Assembly (NCBI GenBank): GCA_040954595.2
Contig: CM082584.2
Span: forward strand, 1,550,001-1,614,000
Length of the DNA: 64,000 bases
Direction: 5' to 3'
DNA from: Balanoglossus misakiensis
Lineage: Eukaryota > Hemichordata
Of this stretch, positions 34,882 to 45,800 are shown in pieces. The notes under the pieces are model-generated. The model made no database searches and was not told where the DNA came from. It saw only the letters and a list, made by a program, of their open reading frames with translations. Positions within the stretch are counted from its first letter, which is position 1. Every line of letters begins with the position of its first letter. Made by a program: the position numbers and the translations under genes.

Positions 34882-36573
34882 ATGTCTGTCTGTTTGTATG
34901 GATGTATGTCTGTATGACCGTCCACATCTAAAACTTGAAAACCGTTGTGCATATCACCTCGATATTTGGTGTGCAGATGCAGGCTGGGCTGTAGATTGGA
35001 GTTTGTTAACATGAAAATGTCATTACCAAATATATGCAAATTAGCTGGAAAATGTGAAATTGGTCAAAACTCGCAAAATTCAACAACTGCTGGTCAGATT
35101 GATTTGGAAATTGGTATGCAAGTACCTTATGCCTACCTCATACAGTCCTGTATGTTTTGAGCTAATTTTGATTTTCTATTTTTGATGCATTTGTTTGTAT
35201 TTTTCAACATTATTGGTAAAAAATCTTCATATGAATCTAAAATTACCGTCGAATCATCCAGTGTGAGTTAGCACTGTAATTAGCAAAAGTTATAAATCCA
35301 CAGTTACCCAGCAAATTTGATATAATGCTTCACATAGGTATTGGTTTTGAACATCCTTCAGAAAGGGTATGAATATTTTAAAATTTTTACTGTTGCAACC
35401 CAGACTAGTTTATTTCTGAATAAACAGAGAAATGACAACCGGATAGATTATTCTTCTGTACTAAAGACATATGCAGACACAAGAAATAGTCTGAACATTT
35501 TCAGTACATTACTAAAACAGTGTCGGTACATTGTACTATAAACTGAGGAAGATTAGTGACTATTGTTTGCCAAAAATGGTCCCAAGTCATTTCTCAAGCA
35601 TAGCAGAATAGTAGCTTTGAGTAGCAAAGTGTGATGATTTAAAATGTAAAAAGACAACACCAATCTCTAGCTCTGCTCTCAGCACTGCAAAAGTTATCTG
35701 ACAGGTAGATAGATGTTCAGTCATCCTATGTCTGTCAACATTTTTCTTTTCTGAAATCACTGGCGCAAGTGCTTTTAAAATTGGTGTGCAGGTTTCTTGG
35801 GGTGGCGAAGTAATGTGTGTTCAAATTGTGTTGAATTCTGCATATTTGTAGTTTGGAACAAGTTTTTTGCTGTTTTTGGAAGAAAAAAGCTAAGCTCGTA
35901 GATTACTTTGACTATGCAGGTTTCTAGGTATGACACAAGTTGTTTCTTCAAAATATGGTGAAATTTGCATATTTGGGGGGAAATTTTCTCTGAAATTTAG
36001 TATTGATCTCCCTGAGGTATGTGACATAATCTGTAATTTTGTATTTTGGAGACAGTTGCCTTTTTGTACAAACAAAAAATCTTGTCAGAATATGCATGTC
36101 TGATTGCCATGTCCACAGGGGTGATCTACTTTTATTTACATTATAACCGAATCAGTAAAGTTTTCATAATGATCTTTAAAATAGGTACGTCTAATTGTTT
36201 TGATCTTTGGTATGAATTGTCCCTTGGTGATCTTAGTCAATGCTTTTGAAATTCCGCTGAATATTGCATTATTATTTTGTCTAAGTCTGAAGAGTAGTCA
36301 TCATCTCTGAAACCCCTTGACCTAAGTCAGGTGTCAAATAGTACAATTTGCAGATTTGTTGCATTGGAGATATTGTTGCAGTTTTTGAAATTCAAGATGG
36401 CTGCCAATGTCTGTGTTAACTCTATGGAAAAACATTTGTGTAAATACTTTTCTGAAAACAAGGCGGTGAACATCACATTTTTGTTTACAAACAGTAATAG
36501 AAATAGCTATCATTGTTTCTGAAAATCCTAACTTGTAGGATTCTTTTTCAATCTCTGGCATCAGCAGAGACAA
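34882..36573. other. Family D-derived sequence, no gene seen
   Basis: 34900-35240 continues a family D unit. The rest is AT-rich with family D-like phrases ('gtatgaattgtcccttggtg'). Small frames (35341-35541, 36331-36522) have no domain or splice support. Confidence 0.4.
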
Positions 36574-36577
36574 TTAA

Positions 36578-37310
36578 GGTGGCATTGCATGAAAAGTTGT
36601 GATTTTTGCCAAATTTTACTTTTTTACATAAATCGGTAGGCCTAATACTCACCCACATCCTGACTAATACGTCTTGGCGGAAATGGTGCACAATCACCCC
36701 CAAATAGCACTTTTCTGAATGAGTTCACAGCTTAACAAATAGGTGTCAACAATGCAAATGGCCGTTTTTCTCGGTTTGCATTTTCGCTGCTTTTGACAAC
36801 TTCGGACTAAAATAGCTTCGCCCTGCATTGGCCGAATTTGCTCAAATTTTGACAGGGAATTGTGTATGACCCATCCAACAAAACACTAGTTTTGTATGTC
36901 GATAAAGTGTCCCTAGCGGGAATAAACTCTGATTCAATACAACTCACCGTGAATTTGATCAAATTTTCAGAAAATCTAACTTTCAAACGCTGTTACTCCT
37001 CAATGGAAGCAGATAACGCAAAACAAAATTAGCGTTTTTTTGCACGTGTACTTTAGTTTCGAATGACATATTAAGATGCATGATGCATGGTCAACTTTTT
37101 TACCTATTTTAAATTTCATGACATAATATAAAAAAATGGGTTTTTTCGCCCAAAATCGCCACCATTTCCGGGGATCAATAATATTTGCAACTCAAACAAA
37201 AGTTCAAAATCTCAGCTTCCAGAATATATATGGTTTATGGGGGTTTAAACTTTGTCTTTGATGAGAAATAGGCCTCTGAAAAAGTCTCGACGGTTTCATG
37301 CAGTGCCACC
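36578..37310. mobile_element. 733-bp TTAA element (MITE-4)
   Basis: Flanked by TTAA at 36574-36577 and 37311-37314. Terminal inverted repeats are GGTGGCATTGCATGAAA on the left and, read inwards, GGTGGCACTGCATGAAA on the right. No transposase frame is visible inside. Confidence 0.9.
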
Positions 37311-37314
37311 TTAA

Positions 37315-39142
37315 ACAACTCTATAAAAAGTCTTATTGCTTAGTACTGGCACGAGGTGGTAAAAAGATGTGCAGCTTTTGACTTATTACAGGCTTACACT
37401 TTGTTAGTAATATGAGTCCCTATTGGTATTGTGCTGGGTTTTTAGGAGCTTGGGCCCCATTCCCTGGATATTTTTTACACCTTGCTCTGAAAACCTGCCA
37501 CACCTATGCTTCTTGAATTTGTCACAGTTGTCCTTGCCAATGAGTGTGCACCTTGAAATTCAAATCAGTCATTTGACCTGGCAGCCATATTCAGTTGAAA
37601 TTGTTAAATAAATGCAAATTAGCTGGGAAAATTTGAAATTGGTCAAAACCACTGGTCAGATTGATTTGACAATTGGTATGCAAGTACCTTATGTCAACCA
37701 CATACAGTCCTGTATTTTGAATAGTTTGAATGTTCTATTTTTATGCATTTTTTGCCTTTTTCCTCATTTTTGGTAAAACATCTACTTTTCTAAAATTGAT
37801 GAGACGACTTCTTTGAAATTTAGTATGAAGCTTCATATAGGTGATATGAGTTATCATACTTTTGTTAAAATGTTGCAAAATTTGCATATTCATAATTTTG
37901 GAGCAATTTCGGCCGTTTTTGAATTTTTTTTTTAAACCGGTTGTTACATTGCTTTGAAATTTGTTAGTCATATTAGGGGTAGCCCAAGTAAGATTTGCAT
38001 GTATGTTTTTCAAATCAACTTGATGAATTGAATAGTATATTTTTGGGATGATTTTTGCCATTTTCGGTCAAAACTCTTCTCAGAACCCCCCACAGTACGT
38101 GAAATATCCCATGAATCACTCTGGTTTGTACAACCAGAGATTACTCGGTCAAACCAGGCAAAGTTCACATGTGTAGAGAAAATTGTAGACCACTAATACA
38201 AATTTTGAGAGCATGCTTTAAAGGCGAATCTTATTGTCAATTACCATTTCAAATGATAAACAAAATCATGCATTATTGAAAGAGGAGATACAAATTTTAT
38301 AAAATAAGCAATTGCATAGCCAGCCGATACAAAAAAGTTTGAAGTAAAACAGGGACACTTGAAACACTTGTTTAATCAAACAAAACGATATTGATTTTTT
38401 TCTATAGACAGAACAATGGAAATTTACATGTTAACTTTCAACAGAGACTGGCCACCTCAGTTAGTCATTGCTTCTTTCCTCCTAAGTGTGACATTTGACG
38501 TACATGAATGAATACCTTGATTTCTATGGCTTTTAAATCTTGATTTTGAAATTTTCACTCTAATTCCTCAACATACTTTTTCTAGATAAATCTTAATACA
38601 GTTATATGTACTTCATATCATTGTTAGTATCTAAAACAGAAAGTAATTAAATGGACAATCTCGATGATACAAATCATGGAGAGTTGTGGGTAAAATATCG
38701 TACTGTGCCCCCTTTACCCCCACTGCTTTGAAATTTGATTTGAAGGTTTCAGGGTTTGTTCTCATGATAATTTACAGATTGATTTGACAATTGGTATGCA
38801 AGTACCTTATGTCAACCACATACAATCCTGTATTTTTTTAACTAATAGTTTGAATGTTCTATTTTATGCATTTTTTGCCTTTTTCCTCATTTGTGGTAAA
38901 AAAATTTAGTATGAAGCTTCATGTAGGTGATATGCGTTACAATACTTTTGTTGAAATGTTGCAAAATTTGCATATTGATAATTTTGGAGCAATTTCAGCC
39001 TTGTTTAATTAATTTTTTTTCTCTAAAACCGCTTGTTCCATTGCTTTAAAATTTGTTAGTCATGTTAGGGGTAGCTCAAGTAAGATTTGCATGTATGTTT
39101 TTCAAATCAACTTGATGAATTGAATAGTATATTTTTGGGGGA
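37315..39142 (+). repeat. Family D units with an insertion
   Basis: Family D phrases occur at 37600-38090 and again at 38770-39140 ('ttggtatgcaagtaccttat', 'gtatgaagcttcat.taggtg'). Between them 38093-38708 begins 'cacagtacgtga' and ends 'cgtactgtg', a 9-bp inverted pair suggesting an inserted element of about 615 bp. No gene is seen. Confidence 0.6.
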
Positions 39143-39472
39143 TCAAATCAAATCAAATCAAAACAAACATTTATAAAGCGCCAGAATCAATAACAATGTT
39201 ATTTCCAAAGGCGCTGAAAGTATAACATCAGTGTTCGTAGGCTTTGACAAATAGAAATGTCTTGAGTTTTTGTTTGAAAATGTTGAGACTAGAAGCCTGT
39301 TGAATGTCAGATGGCAGAGAATTCCAAAGTTGTGGCGCGACAAGGGAAAAGGCACATCCACCATATGTTTTGAGTCTGTACTTTGGTACACACAACTGGT
39401 TCCTTGAGCTGGAGCGCAGAGCCCGACTAGGCTTATATGATTTTTGATTTGATTTGGTTTCAGGGTGATTTC
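39143..39472 (-). mobile_element. LINE 3' end fragment (CR1-like), minus strand
   Basis: The minus frame 39476-39228 has the typical LINE C-terminus: 'YGGCAFSLVAPQLWNSLP' followed by 'LNIFKQKLKTFLF'. A short 3' UTR with 'ggcgctttataaatg' and a terminal (GATTT)n tract at 39143-39163 follows. It shares its architecture and 'ggcgct.ta' tail word with the element at 12500-13360, but the terminal repeat differs. It is 5' truncated. Confidence 0.9.
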
Positions 39473-39599
39473 TCATGATGATTTACAAAACCTATGACTG
39501 ATTACTTTGAAATTTGAGTAGGAAGTTAATTGGATGTGTTTGTTTAGATAATGGAATCAAATAAAGTTATTCATTCTTCACCTTCATTCTTCACCTCAT

Positions 39600-39800
39600 T
39601 TCATTTATTGGCTGGTTTGTCTATTGTATCAGGGAAGAGTACTTGCCATCCCACCCCACCGATGCAAACTTTGAGTGGCAAAAGTAAAATTTGTCATAAC
39701 ATTGAGTTAATTTGCTTTTGGGCTCACTAAAATGCAACTTTGAGCTCTGTATTTGTACAAAATTTTCATTAATTGGCTGGTTTGTCTATTGTACCAGGCC
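39600..39800 (+). repeat. Short tandem duplication
   Basis: 'ttggctggtttgtctattgt' occurs at about 39607 and again at about 39773, with related sequence between, giving a repeat of about 165 bp. Around it, 39480-40180 holds a poly-G tract (39834) and a relative of the 250-bp repeat but no gene. Confidence 0.65.
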
Positions 39801-40182
39801 AGCATACATAAGATCAAGATGTTTTCGGGGCTGGGGGGGGGGCATCATATTTTATTGCCTCTCTATGTGTGTGTCTGTCTGTCTGTACTCCTGTGTAGAC
39901 TTTTTCTAGTGTAATCACTAAATGAGACCACAGTGTCCTTGACGCTATTTTTTGCGATTTTCAATGACCCTGGGGTAACCTTTGACCAGCTTTCATATAT
40001 CTTGGTATTCACAGCAGAATACAGCCTTGGCATACCCTGGTAACCATGGGAACTGTTTGGGCCCAACCAATGGTGCTGGCAGCGTTAATTTTTAAATGAT
40101 TTCTTCTTGTCGTTTTCTTTATCAATATGATGACTTGACCTAATCAGATTATTAAAATAATTTTATTCTTTTTTTACATTAG

Positions 40183-40255
40183 GTTCTTTGGTAACACTGC
40201 TGCTGGAGGGAGTGTAATATTTGTAACGACGTCGCCACCTAATACTGTACTGGAG
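40183..40255 (+). CDS. Exon-like module A (73 nt)
   Basis: A long pyrimidine tract and 'tttttttacattag' precede it; 'gag|gtatga' follows. It is open only in the frame that starts after one base (24 codons, 'FFGNTAAGGSVIFV' at the start). Length and phases (2 in, 0 out) equal module 1b. It is homologous to module B at 41020 ('GNTAAGGSV' against 'GIIIAGGSL'), including the upstream intron end. Product unknown. Its last 35 bases plus donor form the seed of the adjoining minisatellite. Confidence 0.45.
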
Positions 40256-40965
40256 GTATGAACTTAAACTTGTAACGACGCCGCCACCTAATACTGTACT
40301 GGAGAGATGAAGTTAATACTTGTAACGACGCCGCCACCTAATACTGTACTGGAGAGATGAAGTTAATACTTGTAACGACGCCGCCACCTAATACTGTACT
40401 GGAGAGATGAACTTAATACTTGTAACGACGCCGCCACCTAATACTGTACTGGAGAGATGAAGTTAATACTTGTAACGACGCCGCCACCTAATACTGTACT
40501 GGAGAGATGAAGTTAATACTTGTAACGACGCCGCCACCTAATACTGTACTGGAGAGATGAAGTTAATACTTGTAACGACGCCGCCACCTAATACTGTACT
40601 GGAGAGATGAAGTTAATACTTGTAACGACGCCGCCACCTAATACTGTACTGGAGAGATGAAGTTAATACTTGTAACGACGCCGCCACCTAATACTGTACT
40701 GGAGGGATGAACTTAAACTTGTAACGACGCCGCCACCTAATACTGTACTGGAGAGATGAAGTTAATACTTGTAACGACGCCGCCACCTAATACTGTACTG
40801 GAGAGATGAAGTTAATACTTGTAACGACGCCGCCACCTAATACTGTACTGGAGAGATGAACTTAATACTTGTAACGACGCCGCCACCTTATACTGTACTG
40901 GAGGGATGAACTTAAACCTGTAACGACGCCAGATGATGCTCCTGTGACCAGAGGGATGAACGACG
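40221..40965 (+). repeat. 50-bp minisatellite seeded by an exon end
   Basis: About 14 nearly identical copies of a 50-bp unit ('tgtaacgacgccgccaccta' onward, to 'ggagagatgaagttaatact'), at 40271, 40321, 40371, 40421 and so on. The first unit is the 3' end of module A with its splice donor 'gag|gtatga'. Later units read 'gagagatga' or 'gagggatga', so the GT donor is lost. The last unit degenerates at about 40920-40965. Confidence 0.95.
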
Positions 40966-41019
40966 CCATAATTTGTTGATCTGATCTAATTAATAATATT
41001 CATTCTTTTTTTTCAATAG

Positions 41020-41122
41020 GTTCATTGGTATTATCATCGCCGGAGGGAGTCTAATCAATATCTACAACAACGCCGCACCAGATAACAATATCAAAACCAG
41101 AGGGATGCTGTCAATAGGTTAG
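41020..41122 (+). CDS. Exon-like module B, possible terminal exon
   Basis: A strong pyrimidine tract and 'ttttttttcaatag' precede it. In the same acceptor phase as the other modules the frame has 33 codons ('FIGIIIAGGSLINIYNNAAP' at the start) and ends at TAG 41120-41122. It is similar to module A in sequence and in the preceding 40 intron bases. It has no donor, so it could be a last exon; 'aataaa' words follow at about 41126, 41187 and 41246. Function unknown. Confidence 0.45.
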
Positions 41123-42839
41123 GCTAATAAAAATGGTTTAATCTGAGGGAATGGTAAAGGGTTGGTGTATGAATATGTTAGGGTAATAAAAAATGGTATA
41201 ATCTAACGGAATGGTGAAGGGTTGGTGTATAAACAGGTTAGGCTAATAAAAATGGTATAATCTAATGAAATGGTGAAGGGTTGGTGTATGATGACTAATA
41301 AGACATTGTGCACAAGGGTACTATAATAAAACTGTCTGCAAGGGTATAATATTATGGTTTCAAGGGTATGATAAGTAATTAAAATACTATAAAAACATGA
41401 GTAATGCCACGTGGTAAATAAAAACTGTACATGTACAGAGGGTAAATACCGGTATAATATATAAAGGTGTTAACATCAATGGTGTAATAATAAAAAAAAT
41501 GGGTAACACATGGTTTTGGTGGTATAATAATAATAAAATGGTATTAACTTGATGGTATAAACATTATGGGATGTGTATAAACGGTGTTAATATTACAAAG
41601 GTATAATGATTAGTTGGGGTGTAATAATAAGAAATTTAAAATCATTGGGTAATTTATTAGTGTCAGGTTGGGTAAAATAATTGTTGCTATGCATTCGTGT
41701 AATAATTGTCTGCGGATTTTTTGCAGCGTTACCCGCGTTCGCGTTCTTCATTGCAGGTCGCTCGTCATGTAATGGAATTTCGCCGTGTGCCCGTTTGATT
41801 CGCCGATGGATTTTTTACAACGTTACCCGCGTTCGCGTTCTTCATCGCAGTTGGATCGTCGTGTAATGGAATTTCGCCGTGTGCCCGTTTGATTCGCCGA
41901 TGGATTTTTTGCTTTCGTCATCGTAATTCCCGCATCAACACGAATCCTCAATCTCGCGTAACAACAATACATCAAAATGTACACAGAAAAATAGGAGTCG
42001 GCAAGACAATTCTGGTTAGTTTGAGCCCCAACCTTTTAAAATTCACAACGGGGGAGGGGGCAGTTTTTCCTCATTTTATATTTGGCTCGAGGTTTTTAAC
42101 TGTCCCCAGGCGCGTAAAGTTAGTTAGTTTATCACACAGTATGTAATTATCTTGCTTGATTTAAAAAAAACACTAAAATTGTATGGGGGAGCTTCTTGCG
42201 ATTTGCACTTAAGAAACTGATGGTTTGTACCCATAGATAATATTTAGTATTAAGCACATAATTGCCTGGAAATAAAAATTAACTCAAGGGTAGAATGCAA
42301 CAGTTAATTTTGTGCAATATCAACAGGAGCTATTTTGGCACATTATTTCAGTTTGATAAACACTGTTTTTGCTCATTGTTTCATTTCGACCACATTATTT
42401 CAGTTTGATAAACACTGTTTTTGCTTATTGTTTCATTTCAACCACTTTTGTCACCTTGTTTTAAATTGAATGCAAGCATTGTTTCTGTTTGACCACTACT
42501 TGGGGTAATTGTTCCAAATTGGTATGCAAGATATTTTACATCAGCAGTTAGCCATCTAGCCACACTTTAGCTGCACAGCATATGAAAAATAATGAAATTC
42601 ATGCAAAAAGCAAAAAAGTATTATGGGTATAATGCCATTGCAGCATTGGCGGTTCGACTCCGTCGATACTTACTTTGAAGCATAAGTCTTCATTATTTTT
42701 CATATGTAATAAATAAAACTCTTCCAAATTCATATCTTTGTTTTAAGTTTGTGCTTTTGCTTCAGTTAGGGGGCCCACATTTACCAAACCTGTCTTGCCA
42801 TCTTTTCACATTTCTTCAAATATGCAGCGCCAGCGGTAG
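41123..42839. repeat. Short local repeats, no gene seen
   Basis: 41110-41295 has three copies of a unit of about 62 bp ('taataaaaatggt', 'aatggtgaagggttggtgta'). 41300-41660 is rich in 'ggtataataataa'. 41711-41910 has two copies of a 94-bp unit, unusually CpG-rich ('acccgcgttcgcgttcttca', 'tgtgcccgtttgattcgccg'). 42340-42460 has a 53-bp duplication ('tttcagtttgataaacactg'). 42617-42670 looks weakly tRNA-like (see rejected items). Confidence 0.7.
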
Positions 42840-45800
42840 GCAGTATTTGATCAAATTGACCCACAAATCACTCAAAATTAATAGGCAGGATACTGTCCAC
42901 TCTGGCCTGGTTACTGTCTGGCCTGCTTAATGTTGACGCAAAGGTTGACCCCACCAAACACTCAAAATTAATAGGCAGCATACTGGCCACTCTGGCCTAG
43001 TTAATGTTGACGCAAAGGTTGACCCCCACCAAACACTCAAAATTAATGGGCACGATACTGGCCACTCTGGCCTAGTTAATGTTGACGCAAAGGTTGACCC
43101 CACCAAACACTCAAAATCAATGGGCAGCATACTGTCCACTATGGCCTGGTTACTGTGTGCTCTGGTTAATGTTGACGCAAATGTTGACCCCACCAAACAC
43201 TCAAAATTAATGGGCAGCACACTGTCCACTACGGCCTGGTTACTGTGTGCTCTGGTTAATGTTGATGCAAAGGTTGACCCCACCAAACACTCAAAATTAA
43301 TGGGCAGAACACTGTCCACTATGGCCTGGTTACTGTGTGCTCTGGTTAATGTTGATGCAAAGGTTGACCCCACCAAACACTCAAAATTAATGGGCAGGAT
43401 ACTGGCCACTCTGGCCTAGTTAATGTTGACGCAAAGGTTGACCCCCACCAAACACTCAAAATTAATGGGCACGATACTGGTCACTCTGGCCTAGTTAATG
43501 TTGACGCAAAGGTTGACCCCACCAAACACTCAAAATTAATGGGCAGCACACTGTCCACTACGGCCTGGTTACTGTGTGCTCTGGTTAATGTTGATGCAAA
43601 GGTTGACCCCACCAAACACTCAAAATTAATGAGCAGAACACTGTCCACTATGGCCTGGTTACTGTGTGCTCTGGTTAATGTTGATGCAAAGGTTGACCCC
43701 ACCAAACACTCAAAATTAATGGGCAGGATACTGGCCACTCTGGCCTAGTTAATGTTGACGCAAAGGTTGACCCCCACCAAACACTCAAAATTAATGGGCA
43801 CGATACTGGCCACACTGGCCTAGTTAATGTTGACGCAAAGGTTGACCCCCACGAAACACTCAAAATTAATGGGCACGATACTGGCCACTCTGGCCTAGTT
43901 AATGTTGACGCAAAGGTTGACCCCACCAAACACTCAAAATTAATGGGCAGCACACTGTCCACTACGGCCTGGTTACTGTGTGCTCTGGTTAATGTTGACG
44001 CAAAGGTTGACCCCCACCAAACACTCAAAATTAATGGGCACGATACTGGCCACTCTGGCCTAGTTAATGTTGACGCAAAGGTTGACCCCACCAAACACTC
44101 AAAATCAATGGGCAGCATACTGTCCACTATGGCCTGGTTACTGTGTGCTCTGGTTAATGTTGACGCAAATGTTGACCCCACCAAACACTCAAAATTAATG
44201 GGCAGCACACTGTCCACTACGGCCTGGTTACTGTGTGCTCTGGTTAATGTTGATGCAAAGGTTGACCCCACCAAACACTCAAAATTAATGGGCAGAACAC
44301 TGTCCACTATGGCCTGGTTACTGTGTGCTCTGGTTAATGTTGATGCAAAGGTTGACCCCACCAAACACTCAAAATTAATGGGCAGGATACTGGCCACTCT
44401 GGCCTAGTTAATGTTGACGCAAAGGTTGACCCCCACCAAACACTCAAAATTAATGGGCACGATACTGGTCACTCTGGCCTAGTTAATGTTGACGCAAAGG
44501 TTGACCCCACCAAACACTCAAAATTAATGGGCAGCACACTGTCCACTACGGCCTGGTTACTGTGTGCTCTGGTTAATGTTGATGCAAAGGTTGACCCCAC
44601 CAAACACTCAAAATTAATGAGCAGAACACTGTCCACTATGGCCTGGTTACTGTGTGCTCTGGTTAATGTTGATGCAAAGGTTGACCCCACCAAACACTCA
44701 AAATTAATGGGCAGGATACTGGCCACTCTGGCCTAGTTAATGTTGACGCAAAGGTTGACCCCCACCAAACACTCAAAATTAATGGGCACGATACTGGCCA
44801 CACTGGCCTAGTTAATGTTGACGCAAAGGTTGACCCCCACGAAACACTCAAAATTAATGGGCACGATACTGGCCACTCTGGCCTAGTTAATGTTGACGCA
44901 AAGGTTGACCCCACCAAACACTCAAAATTAATGGGCAGCACACTGTCCACTACGGCCTGGTTACTGTGTGCTCTGGTTAATGTTGACGCAAAGGTTGACC
45001 CCACCAAACACTCAAAATTAATGGGCAGAACACTGTCCACTATGGCCTGGTTACTGTGTGCTCTGGTTAATGTTGACGCAAAGGTTGACCCCACCAAACA
45101 CTCAAAATTAATGGGCAGAACACTGTCCACTACGGCCTGGTTATTGTGTGCTCTGGTTAATGTTGACGCAAAGGTTGACGCCACCAAACACTCAAAATCA
45201 ATGGGCAGCATACTGTCCACTATGGCCTGGTTACTGTGTGCTCTGGTTAATGTTGACGCAAAGGTTGACCCCACCAAACACTCAAAATTAATGGGCAGCA
45301 CACTGTCCACTATGGCCTGGTTACTGTGTGCTCTGGTTAATGTTGACGCAAAGGTTGACCCCACCAAACACTCAAAATTAATGGGCAGAACACTGTCCAC
45401 TATGGCCTGGTTACTGTGTGCTCTGGTTAATGTTGATGCAAAGGTTGACCCCACCAAACACTCAAAATTAATGGGCAGGATACTGGCCACTCTGGCCTAG
45501 TTAATGTTGACGCAAAGGTTGACCCCCACCAAACACTCAAAATTAATGGGCACGATACTGGTCACTCTGGCCTAGTTAATGTTGACGCAAAGGTTGACCC
45601 CACCAAACACTCAAAATTAATGGGCAGAACACTGTCCACTATGGCCTGGTTACTCTGTGCTCTGGTTAATGTTGACGCAAAGGTTGACCCCACCAAACAC
45701 TCAAAATTAATGGGCAGAACACTGTCCACTACGGCCTGGTTACTGTGTGCTCTGGTTAATGTTAACGCAAAGGTTGACCCCACCAAACACTCAAAATTAA

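Noticed and set aside
42617-42670. tRNA-like segment with a perfect B-box (GGTTCGACTCC) and a weak acceptor stem
   Set aside because: Only about 55 nt, with no proper anticodon arm and a poor A-box; probably chance or a decayed fragment.
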